Part shown: positions 17,075 to 25,357 of the stretch, one piece after another | How positions within the stretch are numbered: position 1 is the stretch's first letter | Layout of the letters: each line of letters starts with the position of its first letter | From: Rheinheimera sp. MM224 | GTDB lineage: Bacteria; Pseudomonadota; Gammaproteobacteria; Enterobacterales; Alteromonadaceae | NCBI RefSeq assembly: GCF_947090785.1 | Contig: NZ_OX352320.1 | Location: 3,833,001-3,897,000 of the forward strand | Length of the DNA stretch: 64,000 nucleotides | Reading direction: 5' to 3' | The notes under the pieces: model-generated | What the model was told of the DNA's origin: nothing | Seen by the model: the letters and a program-made list of their open reading frames with translations, nothing else | Databases searched by the model: none | Program-made: the position numbers and the translations under genes

Positions 17075-18486
17075 AATTAAAAACTTTAACTTTAAGCGCT
17101 TTGGCCATGCTGGTATTAAGCGCTTGTCAACTGGCGCCAGAACAACAAGCCATTGAGTTACCTGTGCCACAAAACTATGCACTGGCCACCGGGGATTCTG
17201 GGGTCAAAGCGGCAGAGCTGCATTGGCAGCAGTTTTTCAGTAACCCTCAGCTGCAACAACTGATAGAGCTAAGCCTTGCGAACAACAAAAACTTACAGAT
17301 CGCTGCGTTAAACGTGCAGCGGGTGCGGGCTTTGTACCAGATTGAAGACTCAGCGCTGTATCCGTCTTTGGACTTAAACGCGTCAGGTACACGCCAGCGT
17401 TTACCGGCCGATTTAACCGGCACAGGCAATGCGCAGATCAATCAGCAATACAGCGCGACAGTGGGTATTACCTCGTACGAGCTGGATTTCTGGGGCAAAG
17501 TGCGTAATCAGTCGGAACAAGCCTTGCAGCAGCTTTACTCCACAGAGCAGGCGCAATTAAGCAGCCAGATCAGTCTGGTGGCAGAACTGGCCAATGCCTG
17601 GCTGACTTATGCGGCCGATCAACAGTTACTGGAACTGGCGGCCCATACCTTACACAGTCAGCAAAAAACACTGGAACTGACAGAACAAAGCTACAACTTA
17701 GGCGCAGCTTCAGCTTTAACACTGCAGCAAGTCAAAAGCACAGTAGCGACAGCCAAAGTGGATATAGCCCGGTATCAGCGTTTGCTGCAACGGGATAAAA
17801 ACGCTTTGGACTTACTAACCGGGACTCAAGTATCAGAACAGCTGTTACCGGATCGACCGCTGAGCAAACTGCTGCAATTGCCTGAATTACCTGCAGGTTT
17901 GCCGTCAGATTTATTGCAACAACGGCCGGATTTGAAAGCGGCAGAACATGATTTATTGGCAGCCAATGCCAATATAGGCATAGCCAAAGCGGCATTTTTC
18001 CCCAGCATCAGCTTAACGGCTAATGCTGGCTCGGCCTCGGCTGAATTGGATAATCTGTTTAAAGGCGGTTCGGGCAGCTGGAGTTTTATTCCGTCCATCA
18101 ACCTGCCGATCTTTAACATGGGCCGTACTCAAGCCAATTTAGATGTGGCTGAAGCACAGCAGCAAGTAGCACTGGTGACTTACCAGCAAAAAATCCAGCA
18201 AGCATTTCGCGAGGTGTCTGATGGCTTAGCGGATCGTGAAGGTTATGCAGCGCAGTTGCAGGCTCAGCAGGACCTCGCCAACAGTAATCAGCAAAGCTTT
18301 ATGTTATCCGAAGCACGCTTTAAACAAGGCGCTGACAGTTATCTGCAGGTACTGGACGCTCAGCGTTCCTGGTACAGCGCACAACAACAATTAATCAGCG
18401 GTCAGCAAGCTTTACTTGCCAGCCAGATTAGTTTGTATAAAGTGCTCGGCGGTGGCTGGCAACAAAGTAATACGTCAGCCGAATAA
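17071..18486 (+). CDS. RND outer-membrane channel lipoprotein (OprM/NodT family)
   Basis: A 471-residue TolC-like channel. The lipobox LSAC (Cys at residue 19) predicts an outer-membrane lipid anchor. Two OEP repeats are seen (about 60-250 and 265-460), with the family motifs [26 protein letters not shown] and [14 protein letters not shown]. Translationally coupled to the pump gene through an ATGA overlap, completing a tripartite efflux system. Confidence 0.92.
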   Translation: MKLKTLTLSALAMLVLSACQLAPEQQAIELPVPQNYALATGDSGVKAAELHWQQFFSNPQLQQLIELSLANNKNLQIAALNVQRVRALYQIEDSALYPSLDLNASGTRQRLPADLTGTGNAQINQQYSATVGITSYELDFWGKVRNQSEQALQQLYSTEQAQLSSQISLVAELANAWLTYAADQQLLELAAHTLHSQQKTLELTEQSYNLGAASALTLQQVKSTVATAKVDIARYQRLLQRDKNALDLLTGTQVSEQLLPDRPLSKLLQLPELPAGLPSDLLQQRPDLKAAEHDLLAANANIGIAKAAFFPSISLTANAGSASAELDNLFKGGSGSWSFIPSINLPIFNMGRTQANLDVAEAQQQVALVTYQQKIQQAFREVSDGLADREGYAAQLQAQQDLANSNQQSFMLSEARFKQGADSYLQVLDAQRSWYSAQQQLISGQQALLASQISLYKVLGGGWQQSNTSAE

Positions 18487-18495
18487 ATGTGTGCT

Positions 18496-18517
18496 CACCG
18501 GGCTTTCGAGCCCGGTG
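18496..18517 (+). other. Stable intercistronic hairpin (UUCG loop) before the tetR gene
   Basis: CACCGGGCT pairs perfectly with AGCCCGGTG around a TTCG loop, 10 nt after the channel stop codon. No T run follows, and the ribosome site of the regulator gene begins right after the stem. It may stabilise the upstream message or limit regulator translation. Confidence 0.6.
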
Positions 18518-18528
18518 TCGGAGTTCCC

Positions 18529-19149
18529 ATGACAGAAAAAATAGCAAAAAGACATACAGATCCGGCGTTAGCAGAAGCGCGGAGAAACCAGGTACTGACA
18601 GCGGCAGCGGATTGTTTCCGTCGCAAAGGTTACCATGGTGCTGGCATGGCTGAGATTTCAAAAACTGCAGGGATGAGCGCAGGCCATATTTACAATTATT
18701 TCGACAGTAAAGAAGCCATTATCGAAGCTATTATTCAGCGCGATATGGAGGAAATGTTTTCTGTATTTCAGCAGTTTGAAGATGATCCGGGCGATCTGAT
18801 GACTATTATGCTGGACGGTGCAGACCATGGTGTCGAACGGCATACAGATAAAGATAAAAACGCTCTTGAGCTGGAAATGCTGGCAGAAGCAGCCCGTAAT
18901 CAAAAAATGGCGTTTTTGATGCAACAATCCGACACCCACGCCAGAGCTAGGATGAGGCGTTTGTTGACGGGTGAACGTAGTCTGGTCAAAGATGTGACGG
19001 ACAAAGAACTGGATGCCCGTATCAATGTCATTTTTGCCATGATAGGGGGTTTGGCGATACGCCGGACTTTATACCCTGAGCTACAAAAAGATACGATATT
19101 GCTGGCATTACGCCCCGCCTTGCGTACTTTATTGTCGCCATTTACATAG
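18529..19149 (+). CDS. TetR/AcrR family regulator of the efflux operon
   Basis: A 206-residue protein. The N-terminal TetR HTH is clear (LTAAADCFRRKGYHGAGMAEI then GMSAGHIYNYFDSKEAII); the rest is a helical ligand domain. The start at 18529 has a CGGAG site; an ATG at 18487 lies inside the hairpin region and is less likely. Its position as the last gene of the efflux operon and the palindrome over the operon promoter suggest autoregulated repression relieved by pump substrates. Confidence 0.88.
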   Translation: MTEKIAKRHTDPALAEARRNQVLTAAADCFRRKGYHGAGMAEISKTAGMSAGHIYNYFDSKEAIIEAIIQRDMEEMFSVFQQFEDDPGDLMTIMLDGADHGVERHTDKDKNALELEMLAEAARNQKMAFLMQQSDTHARARMRRLLTGERSLVKDVTDKELDARINVIFAMIGGLAIRRTLYPELQKDTILLALRPALRTLLSPFT

Positions 19150-19154
19150 AACTG

Positions 19155-19179
19155 ATAAGGCAGTGTTTAACTGCCTTAT
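19155..19179. terminator. Convergent terminator-like hairpin
   Basis: ATAAGGCAG pairs with CTGCCTTAT around a 7-nt loop, between the tetR gene and the minus-strand gene whose stop codon it overlaps. There is only a weak T stretch. Confidence 0.5.
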
Positions 19180-19628
19180 GCTGCTTTACCCTGAAATTGA
19201 TTCATAGTTGCCATCGCATTAGCCCAAAACTGTACTGAGCTTTTATCATTACGCTGCGCAGCACTCTTTATCGCGTCCTGAGCTTTTTCCATAAAATTGA
19301 TAGCCGTTGTGTCTGAGTTGGCTTCATCGCCAGAACTTTCTGTTTTACCTGAATACAACAAGACCCGAAACGCCTGCTCCTGATCCGCCGGAATTTTTCC
19401 GCCCTCCAGGCCTTTCGTCAGCCAGTCGGATAATTGTTTGCGGCTCATAGTGTCAAAGGTCAAGGTCTTGCCGTCGCCAACTTGCCCTGTGCCGTTATCC
19501 ACCGGCTTGTCTGCCGGATCAGTCACAGATGGAGATTCCTTTTTCGTAGCAGCCGCATACATAGCCGAATACTGACCAGAGCGGATTTGACTTAATGTTT
19601 CAAAAAGATTGCTGTTATCCAGTTTCAT
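19176..19628 (-). CDS. Small acidic protein of unknown function with a sigma-54-type promoter
   Basis: A 150-residue soluble protein without signal peptide, membrane segment or cysteine. It has an N-terminal LFETLSQIRSGQYSAMY, a Gly/Asp-rich linker (about 35-55), then helical segments including a repeated theme around QRNDKSSVQFWANAMATMNQ. I do not recognise the family. The ATG is preceded by GAAGGA. A TGGC/TTGCT pair with GG-N10-GC spacing (19661-19677) lies at the right distance for a sigma-54 promoter, so expression may depend on RpoN and an activator. Confidence 0.6.
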   Translation of the reverse strand: MKLDNSNLFETLSQIRSGQYSAMYAAATKKESPSVTDPADKPVDNGTGQVGDGKTLTFDTMSRKQLSDWLTKGLEGGKIPADQEQAFRVLLYSGKTESSGDEANSDTTAINFMEKAQDAIKSAAQRNDKSSVQFWANAMATMNQFQGKAA

Positions 19629-19660
19629 AAAATGCGTCCTTCAGTGCTTGCAAATGGCAA

Positions 19661-19677
19661 AGCAAGATGTACGCCAG
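19661..19677 (-). promoter_or_regulatory. Sigma-54-type -24/-12 promoter
   Basis: On the minus strand CTGGCGTACATCTTGCT carries TGGC and TTGCT with GG and GC 10 bp apart. It deviates from consensus at the C-A-C-G part of the -24 box. The expected start is about 20 nt before the ATG at 19628. Confidence 0.5.
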
Positions 19678-19785
19678 TATTCGGGACATTATTTTGACAA
19701 CACAGCTCTTAGCCTGAACGCCCGCTATCAAGTTCACAAAGCGGCAGATACAATGCGGCATATTTTTGAATATCCAGAGGGAAAA

Positions 19786-20607
19786 ATGAAACAACAGCTG
19801 CAACACAAAGTGCAACAACTAGTGGAGAAAAACTGGTTTAGTCACGGTATCTTAGTGCTGATTTTAATCAACGCCGTTTTATTAGGTTTGGAAACCTCTG
19901 CCACAGTCATGCAAGACTTTGGTGCTGCGATCCTGCTCGCTGACAAAGTATTGCTGGCAGTTTTTGTGCTGGAACTGTTACTGCGGATTTTCGCCTATCG
20001 CCTTAACTTTTTTAAAGACCCCTGGAGTTTGTTTGATTTTGCAGTGGTTGGTATAGCTTTAATGCCAGCCACAGGACAATTTTCGGTGCTGCGAGCTTTA
20101 CGGGTACTGAGGGTGTTGCGTTTATTGTCTATCGTGCCTTCAATGCGCCGTGTAGTGTCTGCCCTGCTGGGCTCTTTACCTGGCTTAGGTTCCATCGCTA
20201 TGGTGTTGCTGCTGATTTATTACGTTTTTGCGGTGATAGCCACTAAGTTATTTGGTACAGCTTTTCCGGAATGGTTTGGCTCTATTGGCGCCTCGTTTTA
20301 TACCTTGTTTCAGGTGATGACGCTGGAAAGCTGGTCTATGGGTATTTCCCGTCCTGTGATGGAACAGTTCCCTTTTGCCTGGGCCTTTTTTGTGCCTTTT
20401 ATCCTGATCGCCACTTTTACCATGTTGAACCTCTTTATCGCCATTATCGTCAACACCATGCAAACCTTTACCGATCAGGAGCATGCGGCAGAACGTGCGG
20501 AAGACAAAAAAGCGGAGCAAGCCGAACAACAAATGATGCATCAGCAACTGACTGATATTAAGCAGGAGCTGCAAGCTTTAAGGGCAGAGCTGAAACAACA
20601 AAAATAA
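19786..20607 (+). CDS. Bacterial voltage-gated sodium channel (NavBac family)
   Basis: A 273-residue six-helix channel, the usual NavBac length. The S4 voltage sensor is SVLRALRVLRVLRLLSIVPS with regularly spaced arginines (about 100-119). The selectivity filter is TLESWSM (residues 179-185), the canonical sodium-selective sequence of NaChBac relatives. S6 is followed by a charged coiled-coil tail (about 240-273, AERAEDKKAEQAEQQ) that would hold the tetramer. The start at 19786 has AGAGGGA just upstream; longer frames reach back across the neighbouring gene's promoter and are unlikely. NavBac channels are linked to motility and pH homeostasis in alkaliphiles. Confidence 0.9.
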   Translation: MKQQLQHKVQQLVEKNWFSHGILVLILINAVLLGLETSATVMQDFGAAILLADKVLLAVFVLELLLRIFAYRLNFFKDPWSLFDFAVVGIALMPATGQFSVLRALRVLRVLRLLSIVPSMRRVVSALLGSLPGLGSIAMVLLLIYYVFAVIATKLFGTAFPEWFGSIGASFYTLFQVMTLESWSMGISRPVMEQFPFAWAFFVPFILIATFTMLNLFIAIIVNTMQTFTDQEHAAERAEDKKAEQAEQQMMHQQLTDIKQELQALRAELKQQK

Positions 20608-20964
20608 TTGCAAGCACAGCTTTTATACTACAAATGGCGGCCTGAATCATAAATTCAGGCCGCGCTAGTCTGGTAACAGAACCTCAGGCTACTGCTTACC
20701 TATTTAATGATTCATCCATTTAAAACTCAGCTTAAGGCCCTGCCTCTGGTTTTCACTGTCCCTGCGAGAGATACCCTGTTTTTGATACAGATGTATCAAC
20801 ATCTCTGTACAAAGACAGCATAAAAAAAGCATAACCATTTGTTTTATAAACCATTAAAAATAGAGCTCATGTTATTTATTTGAAACTAAATGTTACAAAT
20901 ATCAACTACACTGCTTCAAAGCTCTTGCTATTATCAGTCTAACTTAAATCAATGGATGGACTAG
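20608..20964. other. Gene-free stretch with one strong hairpin
   Basis: No credible coding frame. The only structure is GCGGCCTGAAT pairing with ATTCAGGCCGC around a 5-nt loop (20637-20663), probably the end of the channel transcript although no T run follows. The remaining 300 bp are AT-rich; a TATTAT at 20929-20934 could be the -10 of the next gene, but no good -35 is seen. Confidence 0.5.
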
Positions 20965-21501
20965 ATGATGAAAACATTACTGATCTCAATGCTCTGTGCA
21001 GCATTAGTGGTGCCCGCTGTATCCGCAGCTGAAGAAGGGAAAAAAACCAGAATACGCTCCTACCTTTATTCCACAGATTATGACAACCTGATGCTTAAAA
21101 TTCGGAGCCAACGTTTTGAGGAAGCCTTGCCTGAACTAAAGCGTTTTGCCTACTATGGCGAAAAACATCCTCAATACCTGCTAGGTATGATGATGATCTC
21201 CGGTGAAGCCGGAGTTCCGGTGAATGTGGAAGAAGGTTTGTCATGGATGCGTTTGTCGCTGGAACAGCGTAATAAAGACTGGGAAAAATCTTATAAGCAG
21301 GTCACTTCGAATCTGAGCGAAGCGCAATTAGCCTCACTAGAGCCTATCTATCAGAAGCTGAAAGGTAAGTACGGCGTAGATGTGCAGAACATGCACTGTG
21401 GTATAGAACGGATGAGAAGCTCCAACCTTAAAATCCATATCTGTCGTAAAAACATCCTGCAACAGGAATATTACGAAGTCACTGAGTACACTCAAGAATA
21501 G
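20965..21501 (+). CDS. Exported protein with Sel1/TPR-like helical repeat
   Basis: A 178-residue protein with a signal peptide (MMKTLLISMLCAALVVPAVS, cleavage near SAA). Residues 45-110 look like a Sel1-type repeat: FEEALPELKRFAYYGEKHPQYLLGMMMISGEAG then NVEEGLSWMRLSLEQ. Two cysteines (C144, C159) near the C-terminus could form a periplasmic disulfide. The function is unknown; such proteins are often adaptors. It stands alone between the sodium channel and the convergent PI-PLC-like gene. Confidence 0.65.
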   Translation: MMKTLLISMLCAALVVPAVSAAEEGKKTRIRSYLYSTDYDNLMLKIRSQRFEEALPELKRFAYYGEKHPQYLLGMMMISGEAGVPVNVEEGLSWMRLSLEQRNKDWEKSYKQVTSNLSEAQLASLEPIYQKLKGKYGVDVQNMHCGIERMRSSNLKIHICRKNILQQEYYEVTEYTQE

Positions 21502-21615
21502 AAAGCCATCCGCTTTGAGGCTATCTTTGCAACGATCAGCAAAGGTAGCCCTACCCGCAGCAATACTGAAAAACACATCGGCCACACTTTTGCTCACGAA
21601 CCAGATTGTAAGCCG

Positions 21616-22692
21616 TTATTCTGAAATCACACAGTTGGCATAACTTAATTTGGGATGACATCGCCAGAGGCTTTGATCTGCGAATTGCACCGCTTTACCA
21701 TCCGGGGTTTGTTGTGGCGCATGTGGGTAAAAATCAGTAGAAATAATCTGAGCTGAACTTTGCAAAGCCTTGTCACGTCTTGAGATGGAATAGGCTGTTG
21801 GATGAAATTCATCACTACGGGTGCGCACTATGTAACCCAATTGTACCAGTTTAGCTATAGCTTCGAACTGCTGCTCAGGCTGATTTTGCAGCACCATGGC
21901 CGCCTCTGCACTGGAAGGCGGATAATTACCAAACATCACCCGCCCGGCTAAAGATGGATGCTGCTTGCGGTACAACTCCAGTTGTTCTGGTTGACCATCA
22001 AACAAGAATACAAAACGGCCGCGGGACGAAGCTACACTTGGCCAACCTTGGGTCACTATTGTTTGCTGCAGGCTAAGACCTGGTGTTCGGACAAAATCAG
22101 GCGTCAGCAATTTATCTTCCGGCAATACAGCACGAATTTCCTGATCCAACCGGGCATAATCTCCCGCTGTCAGAACTCTGGGCTGAATACCCCCTGCTAC
22201 GCCGCTTTCTTTTACATTGAGTAAAATCACCACAGGCAAATGATTTTTGTGCTGTTCTGACCATTTTAGTAACTGGCGCAGACAATCCTGAAACAATGGG
22301 CAATGGGAGGCAAAATCCAGATCCGGTATATGAAAGGCTTTAAAACCGGGTTGCTGTAACTTGGTTTTGTATTCTGCTGATAACAAAGACTTGCCCAACC
22401 ACTGCTCCGCCGCTGGTTGGAGATACATACCACCTTGAGGATCGGCCAAGACATCCAGCTCCAGATGACGTAACCCCAACTCCAACTGCTGCTGCAAAGG
22501 TAAATGTTGATACTGCAATGACGAGGTATCCTGGCCTTGTTGCTGCATATAGCTGCTGGCTCCCTCCGGCAAAGCCTGTTTATAGCTATTGTGCGAGCCA
22601 ATCCACTGTAACTGATTTAATTTCAGGGGTCCTGCGGCCTGAGCAGTACAACAAAGCCATAACACAGACAATAAGCAAACTCTGGCAAGCAT
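21616..22692 (-). CDS. Secreted PI-PLC-like phosphodiesterase (Ca2+-dependent type)
   Basis: A 358-residue protein with signal peptide (cleavage near AQAAG). The TIM-barrel phosphodiesterase signatures are QWIGSHNSYKQ (first catalytic His, residue 34) and LRHLELDVLADPQGG (acidic metal ligands), followed by FKAFHIPDLDF with a second His. This matches the Ca2+-dependent phosphatidylinositol-specific phospholipase C1-like family of bacteria. It probably cleaves phospholipid headgroups outside the cell; the true substrate is uncertain because bacterial members are poorly studied. Monocistronic by appearance. Confidence 0.8.
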   Translation of the reverse strand: MLARVCLLSVLWLCCTAQAAGPLKLNQLQWIGSHNSYKQALPEGASSYMQQQGQDTSSLQYQHLPLQQQLELGLRHLELDVLADPQGGMYLQPAAEQWLGKSLLSAEYKTKLQQPGFKAFHIPDLDFASHCPLFQDCLRQLLKWSEQHKNHLPVVILLNVKESGVAGGIQPRVLTAGDYARLDQEIRAVLPEDKLLTPDFVRTPGLSLQQTIVTQGWPSVASSRGRFVFLFDGQPEQLELYRKQHPSLAGRVMFGNYPPSSAEAAMVLQNQPEQQFEAIAKLVQLGYIVRTRSDEFHPTAYSISRRDKALQSSAQIISTDFYPHAPQQTPDGKAVQFADQSLWRCHPKLSYANCVISE

Positions 22693-22828
22693 GTTTTGAA
22701 CCTTTTTTTAAGCAAAACATCACTATAGAGTTATAAGATGAAGAAATGGAGACACCAAAACTAAATTCTTTAGATGACGCCAAACAGTAACAAGACCTGT
22801 TATGTCTGGCGCTGCTCCAGCTCATCAT

Positions 22829-23188
22829 TTACTGTGAATTACAGCCCCAGCTGCGCACCATACACTGACTGCCGCCATAACTTGAACAGTACTGCAACGC
22901 CTGAGACTGAGCATCACCACCGTCACTACTGGTTGCCCAACCATAAATGGTACTGCCTGCCGTTTGGTCAGCAGCATAAGCCGCACAACCCGATTCAAAT
23001 ACCTGCACTACACTGCAATTTCCACCACATTCTGATAAAGCTCTCTCTGAAGCTTCTGAAATTGAAGCATAGTCATAAGCAAAACCATATTGATCGCCCT
23101 GATTTTCATCAATAGCTAAAGCACCGGCGGCCTGCGCCAACGAACTAAACACCATCATTACAAAAACAACCAACAGATTTTTATACAT
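22829..23188 (-). CDS. DUF4189 family secreted small protein
   Basis: A 119-residue protein with a signal peptide (cleavage near AQA-AGALA). The mature part has the DUF4189 pattern: ALAIDENQGDQYGFAYDYAS, then SEASERALSECGGNCSVVQVF and a second Cys-containing repeat ending RSWGCNSQ. Six cysteines in the mature chain suggest disulfides. The function of the family is unknown. It is a single gene; an imperfect hairpin at 22778-22811 lies just past its stop. Confidence 0.75.
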   Translation of the reverse strand: MYKNLLVVFVMMVFSSLAQAAGALAIDENQGDQYGFAYDYASISEASERALSECGGNCSVVQVFESGCAAYAADQTAGSTIYGWATSSDGGDAQSQALQYCSSYGGSQCMVRSWGCNSQ

Positions 23189-23331
23189 AGTCAGATTTCC
23201 CCTTAGTAGTTATACCTAGTAGTCTCACAACCCGATAACAGACACAGCGTATTGATTTAAAGCAAATTTAACCAGACCTTTGCTCTGCAGAACACTGTAG
23301 TTGCTTAGTTGGGATATCACCACTAAAGCTG

Positions 23332-24117
23332 TTACTTTCCTAACAACGCTTCCTGCTCTAAGAAGCAGCCTTTTTGCTGCAAGGCATCCAACAAACCATA
23401 AAAGTGGTGCTTCTCTGCTAATTCCAGAGCTTTCGCCAGTTGATTAGGGTGTTTGGGCTTGTTGTTAAACAACGACTGCCAGGGGCTGAAATCAGCTGGT
23501 GTGACAAACTTTAGTTTGTCACCTAAGCGCTGCTTTAATAAATCAAATAACTCTAAAGCCGCCGCATCAAAATCAAAACCGCAATAAATCTGCTGATACT
23601 GCTGATAAAAAGGCGTCAGCAAGGCTGAACTGGCTTTACTGCCCGAAGCAAAACCAATGTCGGTAGTGTGCAAAGAAAAATCCAGCGCCAGCATCTGACC
23701 ACAGACAGGCAGGAGCTCCGCATAACGGAAAAAGCACTCTTCGTTTTCAATCAGCAGCAGAGTAGTTTTAGCCTGATAGCTCTGAAATTTGTCGGTGCCG
23801 TCCAGCACCACTACTTCAGGTTGGCGGTTCTGGCATAACTCGTGATACACCAGTTGATATCCAAAAGAGGTATTCACCTGGTGTGAATCGCCAATCTGAG
23901 CCGCCTCTTTGCGTGACGCTGGCTTAAGCGCTTGCTGTTCAAGCTGACTAAACAAAACTTCAGATAAAATACTGACCTGCCATCGGCCCGAGCCTAACTG
24001 CCGCACTTTAAACATCTCGGACTTTTTCTGATAAAACAGCGGCGGTAATAACTCCAGCATACGACCGTAATGCACAGGCTTACCCTGGCGGATTTGCTGC
24101 AGGTATTTTTTTAACAT
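23332..24117 (-). CDS. Stand-alone JetD-like Toprim-domain protein
   Basis: A 261-residue soluble protein. The N-terminal half is poorly conserved. The C-terminal half resembles the Toprim domain of Wadjet JetD: LLLIENEECFF (acidic metal ligand), then FASGSKASSALLTPF, then YCGFDFDAAALELFDLL with the Asp pair, and KFVTPADFSPW. In Wadjet systems JetD is the nuclease that cuts plasmids recognised by the SMC-like JetABC complex. No jetA, jetB or jetC is present next to it here, so it may have a different DNA- or RNA-cleaving role. GGGAG precedes the ATG. The assignment rests on motif order only. Confidence 0.55.
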   Translation of the reverse strand: MLKKYLQQIRQGKPVHYGRMLELLPPLFYQKKSEMFKVRQLGSGRWQVSILSEVLFSQLEQQALKPASRKEAAQIGDSHQVNTSFGYQLVYHELCQNRQPEVVVLDGTDKFQSYQAKTTLLLIENEECFFRYAELLPVCGQMLALDFSLHTTDIGFASGSKASSALLTPFYQQYQQIYCGFDFDAAALELFDLLKQRLGDKLKFVTPADFSPWQSLFNNKPKHPNQLAKALELAEKHHFYGLLDALQQKGCFLEQEALLGK

Positions 24118-24240
24118 CCCTTACTCCCAAATTGACCCGATTCCTGCCAACCCACAGTCAACCGCAAAGTAACAGGCTTAGCAAGTGTCGCGAAAGCTTT
24201 ATCAACTTGTCATAAAAATGCCACGGGTCAATTGGATAAT

Positions 24241-24341
24241 AGCTCCTAGTTAAGTGCGAACCCTGTTTATGTGTTGCTTTAACTCTCTGGATTGTCCTGG
24301 ATTTTTATGAGGGAAACCCTTGTGGTTCTCCCTCTTTTTTT
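24241..24341 (+). ncRNA. Candidate small RNA (or leader) ending in an intrinsic terminator
   Basis: Between two divergent genes there is a full terminator facing the plus strand with no coding frame in front of it. A possible -10 (GATAAT, 24235-24240) would start a transcript of about 95 nt, but the -35 is poor. GGA-containing unpaired segments lie before the terminator. It could be a small RNA or an attenuated leader of the DUF3429 gene. I do not recognise a known RNA family. Confidence 0.35.
24309..24341 (+). terminator. Rho-independent terminator within a divergent intergenic region
   Basis: GAGGGAAACC (24309-24318) pairs with GGTTCTCCCTC (24324-24334, one bulge) around CTTGT, followed by seven T. 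Its location upstream of a plus-strand gene is unusual. Confidence 0.75.
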
Positions 24342-24405
24342 GGTTTTTCATCCATAATCTCATCTGCTGCGTATAGTCTGTTATTACTCTTGATGATGTC
24401 ATATT

Positions 24406-24816
24406 ATGCGCCTGATCCAGCTTTTAGGTTATGCCGGTTTACTACCTTTTATTGGCCTGACTTTTCTACAACTTTGGCCACAGCTTCTCGCTTTCACACC
24501 GCCATTCCCGGCATTTCAAAGCTACAGCCAGATTATTCTGGCTTTTATGTCAGGAGTACTCTGGCCTGTTTTATATCAGCAGTCTGAACGGTTTTTCCCT
24601 GTATGGGTGGTGAGTTTTGCACTGGTAGGCTGGTTTAGCGGCTCGCTTGTACCGTCGCAGCAACTTCTGGTACTTGCTGCAGCTTTTGTTGCATTGAGGT
24701 GGTTTGAAATCAGGCAAGGGAGTCAGTTAACATACTCCCCCGCCTACACCAGGTTAAGAAACCACCTGACGATAGTGGTTGTCACCTGCCATCTGCTTTA
24801 CTGGTCCTCACTTTAG
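24406..24816 (+). CDS. DUF3429 family inner-membrane protein
   Basis: A 136-residue protein with four predicted membrane helices: LLGYAGLLPFIGLTFLQLW, the segment around IILAFMSGVLWPVLY, WVVSFALVGWFSGSLV and a C-terminal TIVVVTCHLLYW. The GYAGLLPF and FMSGVLW motifs are characteristic of DUF3429. No enzymatic residues are evident and the function is unknown. It converges with the rhodanese gene, overlapping by 4 bp. No strong ribosome site is seen before the ATG. Confidence 0.75.
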   Translation: MRLIQLLGYAGLLPFIGLTFLQLWPQLLAFTPPFPAFQSYSQIILAFMSGVLWPVLYQQSERFFPVWVVSFALVGWFSGSLVPSQQLLVLAAAFVALRWFEIRQGSQLTYSPAYTRLRNHLTIVVVTCHLLYWSSL

Positions 24817-25205
24817 CGCACTAACTCAAAACCTTCATCCAGCCAGCCTGTGACTCCACCGATCATCTTCTTCACAGGCCTTTGCAACTGAGCCAGTTTC
24901 AGCGCCGCTTTATCTGCACCATTGCAATGTGGTCCGGCGCAATACACCACAAATAAGGTATCAAGCGGGTACAGCGCCAGACTCTCTACACTAATTCTGC
25001 TATGAGGAAAAAGAACGGCTTCAGGCAAATGGCCTTGTGCATAAGCAGTCTCCCCCCGCACATCCAGTAGCACAAAATCCTGCCGTTTATTGCTGATGGC
25101 ATGATGTACATCCCAGCAGTCGGTTTCAAACTGCAACAAAGAACTAAAGTGGGTAATAGCTTGTTCAAAGCCCGCTGCTGAGGGCCTGGATACCATTGAT
25201 GACAT
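24813..25205 (-). CDS. Single-domain rhodanese-like protein
   Basis: A 130-residue cytoplasmic protein. Rhodanese signatures are LLDVRGETAYAQGHLPEAVLFPH and the active loop VVYCAGPHCNGAD, in which the first Cys is the likely persulfide-forming residue, and GGVTGWLDEGF. An N-terminal helix of about 35 residues precedes the domain. It is divergent to the GlxA-type regulator gene (152 bp apart), a common pairing in which the regulator controls the rhodanese-like gene. Confidence 0.85.
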   Translation of the reverse strand: MSSMVSRPSAAGFEQAITHFSSLLQFETDCWDVHHAISNKRQDFVLLDVRGETAYAQGHLPEAVLFPHSRISVESLALYPLDTLFVVYCAGPHCNGADKAALKLAQLQRPVKKMIGGVTGWLDEGFELVR

Positions 25206-25357
25206 AAGTCTGCTCCTGTCTGAATGTGCTGTGGCATGGTGTTAATAAAACTCAGCAGTACTGTACTTTGCTTCCAAAACCGCCACCATTGGCTTAAAAG
25301 CCATAATAGATTAGTATTAAGCCAACACTGACAATCAGCCAAAACCGGAGCAGTCGC

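Noticed and set aside
22774..23115. A 113-residue plus-strand frame opposite the DUF4189 gene
   Set aside because: His/Asn-rich translation is an artefact of reading the complement of a Cys/Ala-rich exported protein.
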